Source: Sphingobacteriales bacterium (GTDB lineage Bacteria > Bacteroidota > Bacteroidia > Chitinophagales > Chitinophagaceae). From it: a DNA stretch of 64,000 nucleotides. The stretch covers positions 220,501 to 284,500 of the forward strand of contig SEFT01000003.1 in NCBI GenBank assembly GCA_004144175.1, in the 5' to 3' direction. The notes beneath the pieces are model-generated. The model saw nothing but the letters and a program-made list of their open reading frames with translations, had not been told where the DNA came from and did no database searches. Positions 27,887-36,611 of this stretch are shown piece after piece (position 1 is the stretch's first letter; every line of letters starts with the position of its first letter). A program made the translations under genes and the position numbers.

Positions 27887-28010
27887 CATAATCTACATGT
27901 TTAATTTGGCAGTGGCATCAATTTTGTCATTTTTTACAGAATAGGAGCGGCCATATCTAAGATCATAGCTAAACAATTGAAATTTAAGGAATAGATGCTA
28001 ATCATAATAT

Positions 28011-28035
28011 TATCCAGAAAGTATATTCTGGGATA
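28011..28035. repeat. Inverted repeat upstream of ugd
   Basis: TATCCAGAA, six bases, then TTCTGGGATA, which pairs except for one extra G. It is in the 250-base gap 27887-28136, which otherwise is AT-rich and holds no gene. Possible operator or hairpin; no clear promoter was found for ugd. Confidence 0.3.
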
Positions 28036-28136
28036 AGCCTTGCGGTTTAAATCATCCTTAAGTTTCTTTCGTTAGCCACTTTGTGTAGCATCTTTCTATT
28101 TAAAATAACTACTTTTACAACCATATTTTATTTTAT

Positions 28137-29516
28137 ATGCAATTAGCCATAATTGGAACAGGATACGTAGGCCTTGTAACAGGTACTTGCTTTGCCGAAA
28201 CCGGCAACAACGTAATGTGTATTGACATCAACGAAGACAAAGTCAATCAGCTGAAACAAGGTAAATCACCTATTTACGAGCCTGGACTTGATGTGTTACT
28301 CGACCGTAACATTAAAGAAGACCGTATACACTTCACTACATCTCTGAGAGAAGGTATTAAAGACGCCCAGGTTATCTTCCTGGCGCTGCCGACACCTCCC
28401 GGCAAGGACGGTTCTGCCGACCTGCAATATGTATTGGACGTAGCTGCTCAACTGAGCGAAATAATAACGGAATACAAGGTTATCGTAAATAAGAGCACTG
28501 TTCCCGTAGGCACTGCCGAAAAGGTGGCAGCTGTTATGGCTCAGAAGCTGGATAAAAATCTGTTTGATGTAGTGTCAAACCCCGAGTTCCTGCGCGAGGG
28601 CGTTGCTGTGGACGACTTCCTGAAACCGGACCGCGTTGTTATCGGTACATCATCTGACAGAGCTAAAAAGCTGATGGAAGAACTGTATCAGCCATTTGTA
28701 CGTCAGGGTAACCCGATCTACTTTATGGACGAGCGTTCATCAGAAATGACCAAATACGCTGCAAATGCATACCTGGCTATGCGTATCTCGTTTATGAACG
28801 AGATGGCAAACCTTTGCGAAAGAGCAGGTGCGAACGTAGATAACGTACGTATGGGTATGGGTAGCGATAGCCGTATCGGTAAGCGCTTCCTTTTCCCTGG
28901 TGTTGGTTATGGCGGTAGCTGTTTCCCTAAGGACGTAAAGGCGCTGGCACAAACTGCACGCGAGTACGACTATGAATACAGCCTGGTAACTACAGTAATG
29001 AATGTAAATGACAAACAAAAACTGATACTTGGCAGAAAAGTAAAAGATTGCTTTGGCAGTGACCTGAGTGGCCGCACATTCGGTATCTGGGGTCTTGCAT
29101 TCAAACCTGAGACAGATGATATCCGCGAAGCTCCGGCTCTTGAGCTGATAGACGAGCTGACTGCAGCAGGTGCTGAAGTAAAAGTATTTGATCCGGAAGC
29201 AATGGAAAACGTAAAACGCATCTTCGGCGACAAGATCGTTTATGCAAACGACCAGTACGATGCTATCGATGGCGTTGACGCGCTTATTATAGTTACAGAG
29301 TGGAGTGCATTCCGCACGCCAAACTTTGAGCGTATGAATGAGCTGATGAAAGCTCCGTTTGTGTTCGATGGTCGAAACATCTATACTGTTGAGAAAATGG
29401 AAGAGCTTGGCTACTACTACGAAAGCATCGGCAGGAAAACTGCTCATGCCAGCCAAAGGGAAAAAATAGCTGTGCCGACGGATACGATCGTAAGAGATCG
29501 CGGAAGCATCGATTAA
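28137..29516 (+). CDS. ugd: UDP-glucose 6-dehydrogenase
   Basis: Ugd oxidises UDP-glucose to UDP-glucuronate with two NAD+. The 459-residue protein begins with the NAD-binding GTGYVG at residues 8-13, has the NKSTVPVGTA motif, and the catalytic Cys262 lies in GYGGSCFPKD. The C-terminal domain with WGLAFKPETDDIREAPA is complete. It is followed after 40 bases by a UDP-glucuronate decarboxylase, so the pair makes UDP-glucuronate and then UDP-xylose for exopolysaccharide or glycan synthesis. Confidence 0.96.
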   Translation: MQLAIIGTGYVGLVTGTCFAETGNNVMCIDINEDKVNQLKQGKSPIYEPGLDVLLDRNIKEDRIHFTTSLREGIKDAQVIFLALPTPPGKDGSADLQYVLDVAAQLSEIITEYKVIVNKSTVPVGTAEKVAAVMAQKLDKNLFDVVSNPEFLREGVAVDDFLKPDRVVIGTSSDRAKKLMEELYQPFVRQGNPIYFMDERSSEMTKYAANAYLAMRISFMNEMANLCERAGANVDNVRMGMGSDSRIGKRFLFPGVGYGGSCFPKDVKALAQTAREYDYEYSLVTTVMNVNDKQKLILGRKVKDCFGSDLSGRTFGIWGLAFKPETDDIREAPALELIDELTAAGAEVKVFDPEAMENVKRIFGDKIVYANDQYDAIDGVDALIIVTEWSAFRTPNFERMNELMKAPFVFDGRNIYTVEKMEELGYYYESIGRKTAHASQREKIAVPTDTIVRDRGSID

Positions 29517-29556
29517 TCTGATTTCTCATTATAGCATAACACACTAACTAAGTTCA

Positions 29557-30507
29557 ATGAGCAAAAAACGCATACTGATAACCGGCGCTGCAGGCTTCCT
29601 GGGCTCTCACCTTTGCGATCGTTTCCTGAAAGAGGGATATGAAGTAATAGGTATGGACAACCTCCTTACCGGCAACATCAAAAATATCGAACACCTGTTT
29701 CCTGAAAAGGACTTCCAGTTCTATCATCACAATATAACTAAATTCGTGCATGTACCGGGCGATATCGATTATATACTGCACTTCGCATCGCCGGCCAGTC
29801 CTATCGACTACCTGAAGATGCCGATACAAACGCTGAAGGTAGGTGCAATGGGCACGCACAATCTGCTGGGCCTTGCAAAAGCTAAAGGCGCACGTATCTT
29901 GGTGGCTTCTACATCAGAAGTATATGGAGATCCGCTGGTTCACCCGCAGCAGGAAGAATATTGGGGTAACGTAAACCCGATAGGCCCGCGTGGTGTGTAC
30001 GACGAAGCTAAGCGCTTCATGGAAAGCATTACAATGGCCTACCACAACTTCCATGGTGTGGAGACGCGTATTATCCGCATCTTCAATACCTATGGTCCGC
30101 GTATGCGACTCGATGACGGCCGTGCATTGCCAACGTTCATGAGCCAAGCACTGAGGGGCGAAGATGTTACCGTATTTGGTGACGGTTCGCAAACACGCTC
30201 GTTCTGCTATGTGGATGACCTGGTAGATGGTATTTACAGATTATTGCTTTCAGACTACCACAAACCGGTTAACATAGGCAACCCGGTAGAGATCACGCTG
30301 AAACAGTTTGCAGAAGAGGTACTGGAACTGACCGGCTCAAAATCGAAGCTCGTTTACGAGCCACTGCCACAGGACGATCCGAAGCAACGTAAGCCGGATA
30401 TTACGAAGGCGAAAGCTATACTGGGCTGGGAGCCGAAGATAGACCGTCACGAAGGCCTGAAGAGAACACTCGAATACTTCAAACTACATATTAACGAACT
30501 AGTTTAA
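29557..30507 (+). CDS. UDP-glucuronate decarboxylase (UDP-xylose synthase), SDR family
   Basis: This extended SDR enzyme decarboxylates UDP-glucuronate to UDP-xylose. The 316-residue protein has GAAGFLGSH at 10-18, the [11 protein letters not shown] motif characteristic of the UXS branch, STSEVYGDP, the catalytic Tyr148/Lys152 in YDEAKR, and FNTYGPRMR plus [17 protein letters not shown]. Its place right after ugd supports the assignment. It ends at a strong terminator. Other UDP-sugar epimerases are less likely because of the ASPASP motif. Confidence 0.93.
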   Translation: MSKKRILITGAAGFLGSHLCDRFLKEGYEVIGMDNLLTGNIKNIEHLFPEKDFQFYHHNITKFVHVPGDIDYILHFASPASPIDYLKMPIQTLKVGAMGTHNLLGLAKAKGARILVASTSEVYGDPLVHPQQEEYWGNVNPIGPRGVYDEAKRFMESITMAYHNFHGVETRIIRIFNTYGPRMRLDDGRALPTFMSQALRGEDVTVFGDGSQTRSFCYVDDLVDGIYRLLLSDYHKPVNIGNPVEITLKQFAEEVLELTGSKSKLVYEPLPQDDPKQRKPDITKAKAILGWEPKIDRHEGLKRTLEYFKLHINELV

Positions 30508-30511
30508 AATA

Positions 30512-30545
30512 AAAATCCCGGTAATTGATTACCGGGATTTTTTTA
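30512..30545. terminator. Bidirectional terminator between the UXS gene and tolC
   Basis: Perfect stem AAAATCCCGGTAAT/ATTACCGGGATTTT with a 2-base loop and T tracts on both strands, between two convergent genes. Confidence 0.88.
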
Positions 30546-31856
30546 TTCTTCGTCGTTTGTTCTTACTAATTGCCCTTCCAGTTCCAGCACCCTTGTCTCA
30601 TTTACCTTCACATTGTAGGCAGCGGTGTATAACCGCACCAGCGCTGTTACGTAGCTGGTCTCCGCCTCACGCGTTTCCAGTGTAGTGGCGACACCTACAT
30701 TGAATCTTGCCCTTTGTATGTCCATGTTCTCACGGGCGTAGTTAATATTCTCCTGTTCCAGCACGTATGCAGCAACTGACATCTCGTAGTTCTTCCAGGT
30801 ACTGCGGTATTGCCTGCCTATCTCTGTATTCTGCCGGCGGTATACCAATTCATCTTTAAACGCCTGCAGCGATGCCACTTTGGCCTGCCTCCTGATACTG
30901 CCGCTCTGGAATATCGGCAGGTTCAGGTTGAAGCCCCCACTTGGGCCGTAGCTCTGGTTCGATAGCGTGAGGCCCGCCTGGTTCTCCGACTTATTGTAAG
31001 CATATCCGCCATTGAAGTCTATCGTGGGCCAATAGCTTCTTTTAGCGATCCTGGCATTTATCTTCGATATTTCTGCATTCCTGCGGAATACATCCAGTGT
31101 CAGGTTTATGTCGTCTAATAAGTCCGGGTTCGTTGGCCTCAAACGCATATTCAGCTCCAGGCTATCGTCTACTATATAAGTCAGCTCGGGGTCTGTACTC
31201 ATCTGCACATTCAGGTTGGCAAATGCGCTGGTAAGGAACGACTGCTGATTCAATGAATCTGCACGGCGTTCATTGTAGTCTACCCTTGCCTGCAAGTAGT
31301 CTACCTTAGCAGATGTACCGGTCTCAAACTTCAATTGCGAAAGTGTCATACGCACCTTCGCCAGTGCAAGGCCTGTATCTATGGCCACCCCTTGTTGCTG
31401 CTGAAATACTACCTGCGCGTAGGCCTGTATTACCTGCGATACGGTTGTTTGTACCTGCTCCCTTAACTGCGCCTCGGTGAGTCGCTCCGTAGCACCCAGC
31501 TGTTTTTTTACCAGGAACATCCTGCCGCCATCAAATACCCTCCAACTGGCAAATACGCCTGCATTATAGGATCGTGTACCTGCATTAGGGTTAACGGTTG
31601 GTGGGCGGTTGGGGTCTGAGAACTCGATGCGCGTATTAGCAGTACCTTTGGTTACACCGGCGCTACCATTTATACTTGGCAACAAAGCAACCCAGGTATT
31701 ATTTATATCGGCTTGTTCTTCGGTTAGTTCTGCTATTCTTATATCGTAGTTTTTCTTCAGTGCCCTGGTAATAGCATCTTGCAGGGTCAGTCGTTTCTGG
31801 GCATAGGCGGCGGTGCAGCTAAGCGCCAGAAACAGTGTGAGCGATCTTTTGAGCAT
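30543..31856 (-). CDS. TolC family outer-membrane efflux protein
   Basis: The 437-residue protein from the chosen ATG has a signal peptide (MLKRSLTLFLALSCTAAYAQ) and the two long repeated helical halves of the outer-membrane efflux protein family (LTLQDAITRALKKNYDIRIAE at the start, TTLETREAETSYVTALVRLYTAAYNV near the end). It forms a trimeric exit duct across the outer membrane. An ATG at 31877 overlaps the stop codon of the RND gene by eight bases, but the signal peptide favours 31856. It is downstream of the RND pump in the same operon. Confidence 0.9.
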   Translation of the reverse strand: MLKRSLTLFLALSCTAAYAQKRLTLQDAITRALKKNYDIRIAELTEEQADINNTWVALLPSINGSAGVTKGTANTRIEFSDPNRPPTVNPNAGTRSYNAGVFASWRVFDGGRMFLVKKQLGATERLTEAQLREQVQTTVSQVIQAYAQVVFQQQQGVAIDTGLALAKVRMTLSQLKFETGTSAKVDYLQARVDYNERRADSLNQQSFLTSAFANLNVQMSTDPELTYIVDDSLELNMRLRPTNPDLLDDINLTLDVFRRNAEISKINARIAKRSYWPTIDFNGGYAYNKSENQAGLTLSNQSYGPSGGFNLNLPIFQSGSIRRQAKVASLQAFKDELVYRRQNTEIGRQYRSTWKNYEMSVAAYVLEQENINYARENMDIQRARFNVGVATTLETREAETSYVTALVRLYTAAYNVKVNETRVLELEGQLVRTNDEE

Positions 31857-31869
31857 GATACTATAGCAA

Positions 31870-34800
31870 TTAGTCATTCAGTTTATCAATAGCAGTTGCC
31901 GCAGCAGTCTTCCTGCGCGAAAGATAAGTATAAACCACCGGCAATATAAATAGCGACAGCACCAGGGAGAAGAACACCCCGAATACAATAACAATACCGA
32001 GTGGTATACGGCTGGTAGATGCCGCACCCAGCGACATGGCCAGCGGCAGTGCACCAAATATCATGGCAAGGCTGGTCATCAATATCGGGCGCAAGCGCAT
32101 GGTAGCCGCCTCAATAGCTGCTTCAAGCTTAGTATGTCCATTATCGCGGATGTGGTTTGCATATTCTACGATCAGGATACCGTTCTTGGTCACAAGGCCT
32201 ATCAGCATGATCATACCGATCTGCGAGAATATGTTCAGCGTTTGGCCGAATATCCATAAGGATAATACGGCACCGGCTATTGCCAGTGGTACGGTCAGCA
32301 TAATGATGAACGGATCGATAAAGCTCTCGAACTGGGCTGCAAGTATCAGGTATATCAGCGCCAAAGCTAGTATGAATGCAAACAATGTATTGGATGCACT
32401 CTCTGCAAAGTCTTTAGACGCACCACCCAATGAGGTAGTAAACGTGTCATCTATCACTTTTTCGTTTTTCAGCTTTGTCACGATACCCTCCATAGCTTTC
32501 AATCCGTCGGCAATTGTGTTGCCTGGTGCAAGGTTGGCAGATACCGTTGCAGACTTATACCTGTTGTAGTGATATATCTGTGAAGGGCTGGTTGTCTCAT
32601 CTACAGATATCAGGTTGTCGATAGATATCAGTGTGCCCTGATTATTGCGCACATACAAGGTCTTGAGGTCAAGTGGAGCCTCACGGTCGCGGCGGTATAC
32701 CTGGCCCAGCACCTGGTATTGCTTACCACTCTTGGTAAAGTACCCAAGCCTGCGGTTACTGAGCGCTAGTTGTAGTGTCGACGAAACATCTTGTATTGAT
32801 ACGCCTAACTGTGAAGCCTTGGCGCGGTCAATCTGCACAGTGAGTTCCGGTTTATTAAATTTCAAGTCCACATCCACACCTTGGAATACAGGGTTCTGGT
32901 TAGCCTCATCCAGAAATCTCGGTAGTACCTTAGATAGCTTTTCGAAGTCGATATTCTGCAGTATGTACACAATAGGAAACGCAGAACCGCTACGCTGTAC
33001 AGAGATGGTCTGCTCCTGTATGGCAAAGGCTTTACCAAAATTATACTTCGAAAAGTTGCGGTTCGCCATCTGCACGATATCATTTTGGCTTCGCTCACGA
33101 TCTTGCGGTTCTTTCAGCTTCACGTTTAGGAAACCCGTGTTTACTGCTCCCGACCCTGTGAAGCCCGGCGCTGTTACCGAAAGCACCACATCTCTTTCGC
33201 TTGCATCTACAGAGTCGAGCATCAGGTTTACCAAGTTGTCTACGTATTTGTCCATCGCGTCGTAAGAAGTACCCTCCGGTGCGCTCAGCTGCACCCGGAA
33301 ACGGCTGCGATCTTCCATAGGTGCCAGTTCGCTTTGTAATGACCCGCCTATAAGAAATATCATGGCAAAACACGCAACAACACCGGTTACCGCTATCCAC
33401 TTACGGCGCATAATCCATTCCAGCCCTCGGCGGTATTTGGTTTCCATACCTACGAAGAACGGCTCTGACTTAACGTAAAATTTTGAAGGCTTATGCACCT
33501 TGCGTGTGAGCAATACGTTGAGTACCGGGGTAAGTGTAAGCGACACGAATGCGGAGATCAATACCGCACCGGCTACCACAATACCAAACTCGCGGAACAG
33601 CCGCCCCGTAAATCCTTGTAAGAATACAATGGGCAGAAACACCACCGCAAGGGTGATGGAAGTAGCGATAACTGCAAAGTAAATCTCCTCGCTACCCTCC
33701 TTGGCTGCGCGGTGTTTGTCAAAACCCTGCTCTATTTTTTTGTATATATTTTCCGTCACCACGATACCATCATCCACCACGAGGCCCGTAGCCAGTACGA
33801 TAGCCAGTAGCGTGAGGATGTTGATGGTAAAGCCCATGAGGTACATAATGAAGAAGGCTCCGATAAGGCTCACCGGTATATCTATCAGTGGACGTACGGC
33901 AATAAGCCAGTCGCGGAAGAAGAGGTAGATGATAATAATTACCAGCAGGAAGGATATAAACAGCGTCTCCTCCACCTCTGCTATCGACTTTTTGATGAAT
34001 ACCGTTGTATCCATCGCAATGTCTACTTTAAAATCATCAGGCAGATCTTTTTTTAATGCTTCATATCGTTTATAAAACTCATCGGCAATGGCTACGTAGT
34101 TCGATCCCGGCTGCGGTGTCAATGCTACGGCGATCATCGGGATGCCACTTTCTTTCAGTACCGTTTCTTCATTCTCCGGCCCTAGTACGGCCTCACCTAC
34201 GCTGCGTAAACTGATATCTACCCCACCAACATTTTTTACAATCAGGTTGTTGAATTCTTCTTCTGTAAAGAGCCGGCCAAATGTGCGTACCGATAACTCG
34301 GTATTATCACCCGAAAGTTTACCCGCGGGTAGCTCAACGTTCTGCTTGGCAAGCGCCTGCTCTACATCCTGAAAGGTAATGCCATAGCCCGCCATCCGTA
34401 TAGGGTCGAGCCATAGGCGCATTGCATATCGCTTCTGTCCCCATATATTTGTACTACTTACGCCTGGTATCGTTTGCAGTTTTTCTACCAGTACATTCTC
34501 TGCATATTCCGTGAGTTCTAGTTGGTTCTTGGTCGTACTCTGTACGGTCATCGATATGATAGGCTGAGAGTTGGCATCGGCTTTTGATACCACCGGCGGT
34601 GCATCTATATCGGCAGGCAGATTGCGTATGGCTTGCGATACTTTATCGCGCACATCATTTGCTGCTGCTTCCAGGTCTATGCTCAGGTCGAACTCTACAG
34701 CGATGGAGCTTACCCCCTGCGCACTGGTAGAGGATATGGTACGTATACCTGCTATACCGTTGATAGACTTCTCGAGCGGCTCGGTTATCTGCGACTCGAT

Positions 34801-34974
34801 GATATCAGGGTTAGCACCTGCATAGGATGTCCTAACATTGACGATAGGTGGATCGATAGATGGATAGTCGCGGATACCCAAGAAGTTGAATCCGATAACC
34901 CCGAATACGATGATGATGATATTGAGAACGATAGCTAGAACCGGCCTACGAAGTGATAACGACGGTAAACTCAT
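31870..34974 (-). CDS. RND-family efflux transporter permease (HAE-1/AcrB type)
   Basis: The 1034-residue protein is a proton-driven inner-membrane drug exporter. It shows the N-terminal helix after LSLRRPVLAIVLN, two large periplasmic loops, about 12 membrane helices, the Asp-Asp proton relay in GLVVDDGIVVTENIYK, the FREFGIVVAGAVLISAFVSLTLTPVL segment and the C-terminal repeat GLVTKNGILIVEYANH and RLRPILMTSLAMIFGALPLA. Its substrates are unknown. Unlike most such operons there is no membrane-fusion (adaptor) gene upstream; only the 290-base gap to sodA lies there. tolC follows directly. Confidence 0.94.
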   Translation of the reverse strand: MSLPSLSLRRPVLAIVLNIIIIVFGVIGFNFLGIRDYPSIDPPIVNVRTSYAGANPDIIESQITEPLEKSINGIAGIRTISSTSAQGVSSIAVEFDLSIDLEAAANDVRDKVSQAIRNLPADIDAPPVVSKADANSQPIISMTVQSTTKNQLELTEYAENVLVEKLQTIPGVSSTNIWGQKRYAMRLWLDPIRMAGYGITFQDVEQALAKQNVELPAGKLSGDNTELSVRTFGRLFTEEEFNNLIVKNVGGVDISLRSVGEAVLGPENEETVLKESGIPMIAVALTPQPGSNYVAIADEFYKRYEALKKDLPDDFKVDIAMDTTVFIKKSIAEVEETLFISFLLVIIIIYLFFRDWLIAVRPLIDIPVSLIGAFFIMYLMGFTINILTLLAIVLATGLVVDDGIVVTENIYKKIEQGFDKHRAAKEGSEEIYFAVIATSITLAVVFLPIVFLQGFTGRLFREFGIVVAGAVLISAFVSLTLTPVLNVLLTRKVHKPSKFYVKSEPFFVGMETKYRRGLEWIMRRKWIAVTGVVACFAMIFLIGGSLQSELAPMEDRSRFRVQLSAPEGTSYDAMDKYVDNLVNLMLDSVDASERDVVLSVTAPGFTGSGAVNTGFLNVKLKEPQDRERSQNDIVQMANRNFSKYNFGKAFAIQEQTISVQRSGSAFPIVYILQNIDFEKLSKVLPRFLDEANQNPVFQGVDVDLKFNKPELTVQIDRAKASQLGVSIQDVSSTLQLALSNRRLGYFTKSGKQYQVLGQVYRRDREAPLDLKTLYVRNNQGTLISIDNLISVDETTSPSQIYHYNRYKSATVSANLAPGNTIADGLKAMEGIVTKLKNEKVIDDTFTTSLGGASKDFAESASNTLFAFILALALIYLILAAQFESFIDPFIIMLTVPLAIAGAVLSLWIFGQTLNIFSQIGMIMLIGLVTKNGILIVEYANHIRDNGHTKLEAAIEAATMRLRPILMTSLAMIFGALPLAMSLGAASTSRIPLGIVIVFGVFFSLVLSLFILPVVYTYLSRRKTAAATAIDKLND

Positions 34975-35201
34975 TAAAATTTATTCTATAGAGTGGAAAT
35001 CTCATCAAATATACTGACTTGCCATCTTTAAATGATGTGCGTACATGTATCACAACTGTTAGGAAAGTCTTAAAGCAAAGGAGCAACAGTTTTATTAATA
35101 CCGAACTAATTGATTTATAAGCACAAATATCAATCACAATTTTACTCGTTCTTATTTGTCCTATAATGGTATATCAATTTATTATGAAAGCCTATCTCTT
35201 A
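34975..35201. other. Intergenic region between the RND gene and sodA, no gene seen
   Basis: This AT-rich divergent region contains no supported gene; the 63-residue ORF on the minus strand has no recognisable features. It should hold the promoter of the RND-tolC operon, but I found no full consensus on the minus strand. Confidence 0.5.
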
Positions 35202-35233
35202 TTTGAGCTTTTGCAGGCTGGCGGTTAACTTTG
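35202..35233 (+). promoter_or_regulatory. Promoter of sodA
   Basis: TTTG (35202-35205), 20 bases, TAACTTTG (35226-35233): both elements match the consensus, with the ATG 31 bases downstream. Confidence 0.65.
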
Positions 35234-35264
35234 GCGCATCAATTAACCAAAACAATTAATAACT

Positions 35265-35867
35265 ATGGCACATTCACTTCCTGCACTACCGTATGCATTC
35301 GAAGCACTGGAACCACATATAGACGCACAAACAATGCAAATACACCATGGCAAGCACCACCAAGCTTACGTGGACAACCTCAATAAAGCACTGGCAGGTA
35401 CAGATGGCGAAAACAAATCGCTGGAAGAGTTGATGGCAAGCATCTCATCTTACCCACCTGCTGTACGCAACAACGGTGGCGGACATTATAACCATAGCCT
35501 TTTCTGGAGCATCCTGGGTGCTAACGGCGGACAGCCAACCGGCGAACTTGCGAATGCGATCAACGAAGCATTTGGCTCTGTAGACGGACTGAAAGAGAAG
35601 ATGAATGCAGCAGGCACTACCCGCTTCGGTAGCGGCTGGGCATGGCTTCTTGTAAAAGATGGTAAGCTGGAAGTATCTTCTACGCCTAACCAGGATAACC
35701 CATTGATGGATGTTGCTGAAGTAAAAGGCACACCAATACTGGGCATCGATGTATGGGAACATGCTTACTACCTGAAGTATCAGAACCGCCGCCCCGACTA
35801 CCTGGCTGCCATCTGGAATGTGATCAATTGGGACGCTGTTGCAGAAAGATATAACGCTGCTAAGTAA
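35265..35867 (+). CDS. sodA: Superoxide dismutase, Mn/Fe family
   Basis: The 200-residue enzyme converts superoxide to oxygen and hydrogen peroxide in the cytosol. Metal ligands are visible in [21 protein letters not shown] and [11 protein letters not shown]. The sequence [11 protein letters not shown] carries the Gln position typical of manganese-preferring enzymes, whereas iron enzymes usually have an Ala/Gly there, so Mn or cambialistic use is more likely. It stands alone between a full promoter and a very strong terminator, so it is a monocistronic gene. Confidence 0.96.
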   Translation: MAHSLPALPYAFEALEPHIDAQTMQIHHGKHHQAYVDNLNKALAGTDGENKSLEELMASISSYPPAVRNNGGGHYNHSLFWSILGANGGQPTGELANAINEAFGSVDGLKEKMNAAGTTRFGSGWAWLLVKDGKLEVSSTPNQDNPLMDVAEVKGTPILGIDVWEHAYYLKYQNRRPDYLAAIWNVINWDAVAERYNAAK

Positions 35868-35887
35868 TTAGCCGGGCTATACCATAT

Positions 35888-35931
35888 AAAAAAGATTAAG
35901 GGTTGTCGAAAGACAACCCTTAATCTTTTTT
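35888..35931. terminator. Strong bidirectional terminator after sodA
   Basis: 20-bp perfect stem AAAAAAGATTAAGGGTTGTC paired across a GAAA tetraloop, with A and T tracts in both directions. It serves sodA and the convergent gene. Confidence 0.92.
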
Positions 35932-35942
35932 ATATCGATTCT

Positions 35943-36533
35943 TTACAGCCCGAAAGAAAAGCCAAGTGCTAATATCAATCCGCCGGGAGCAAGCATTTTC
36001 ATAGCTCTTTCACCGTTTGCATTAAAATAGAATGCAGACTTCATGGTGTATATATCTTCAGTAAGCCTTGCCGAATACCCCCCTTGCAAATGAAATCTAT
36101 TCCGACCCGACTTACCAAGGTTAAAGTAATAGTAGGTAGAAAAATAAACATTCGTTACAGGATTAAGATCCATTGTAATATCCTGTTTGCCAATATTTGT
36201 TTCGGCACCCTTTAGTACAAAATCGGAAAGGCCAGTACTATGCGATGCACCAAGGCCAAATGCCAAACCTCTATTGCAGGGATTAAGGTAATAGCGGCCT
36301 TCGAGATATGCTTTGGCCCCCCATGAGCTTAGCCCCACGCCGGACCCGATTGACACAGCATCGAAAGGTAACTCTACATTTACACCCAATAATCCCGAAG
36401 GGTTTTCAAGACCAGTGCTCACACCGAGGTAAAACCTTGGACAATCATTTTTTGTTTTTTCATTCGCCCGTTGGGCTGATACCGTTGTGGCGCACATCGC
36501 TGCCATAGACAGGGTAAGTAGAATTTTTTTCAT
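35943..36533 (-). CDS. Putative outer-membrane beta-barrel protein, unknown function
   Basis: The 196-residue protein from the chosen ATG has a signal peptide (MKKILLTLSMAAMCATTVSAQ). It is rich in alternating aromatic/Gly strands (FYLGVSTGLENP, AKAYLEGRYYLNP, VYFSTYYYFNLG, RFHLQGGYSARL) and ends in LILALGFSFGL with a terminal hydrophobic residue pattern, which suggests an 8-strand outer-membrane barrel. I do not recognise a specific family. A TATCTTTG element lies 24 bases before the start. The track start nine codons earlier is less likely because it precedes the signal peptide. Confidence 0.65.
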   Translation of the reverse strand: MKKILLTLSMAAMCATTVSAQRANEKTKNDCPRFYLGVSTGLENPSGLLGVNVELPFDAVSIGSGVGLSSWGAKAYLEGRYYLNPCNRGLAFGLGASHSTGLSDFVLKGAETNIGKQDITMDLNPVTNVYFSTYYYFNLGKSGRNRFHLQGGYSARLTEDIYTMKSAFYFNANGERAMKMLAPGGLILALGFSFGL

Positions 36534-36557
36534 TGCAATATTTAATCTATTTGACCG

Positions 36558-36565
36558 CAAAGATA
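36558..36565 (-). promoter_or_regulatory. Candidate -7 element of the barrel-protein gene
   Basis: TATCTTTG on the minus strand matches TAnnTTTG, 24 bases before the ATG. TTTC 18 bases upstream is one mismatch from the -33 consensus. Confidence 0.4.
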
Positions 36566-36589
36566 TATCATGCGTATCGGGATGAAACA

Positions 36590-36611
36590 GCGATAAACAT
36601 ATTTTTATCGC
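36590..36611. repeat. Inverted repeat at the end of the cytochrome gene
   Basis: Perfect 8-bp arms GCGATAAA/TTTATCGC around six bases. The cytochrome stop codon lies in one arm. No T tract follows on the minus strand, so it is not a standard terminator. Confidence 0.4.

Noticed and set aside
28111-28118. TACTTTTA upstream of ugd as its -7 element
   Set aside because: Last base mismatched and the nearest TTTG is 26 bases upstream, outside the usual spacing.
28740-29456. 238-residue minus-strand ORF inside ugd
   Set aside because: Antisense shadow of ugd; Cys/Phe/Tyr-rich nonsense translation with no motif.
34946-35137. 63-residue ORF upstream of the RND gene as a remnant of a missing adaptor protein
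   Set aside because: The translation has no lipoyl/barrel-sandwich or coiled-coil features, so it is not evidence for an adaptor remnant.
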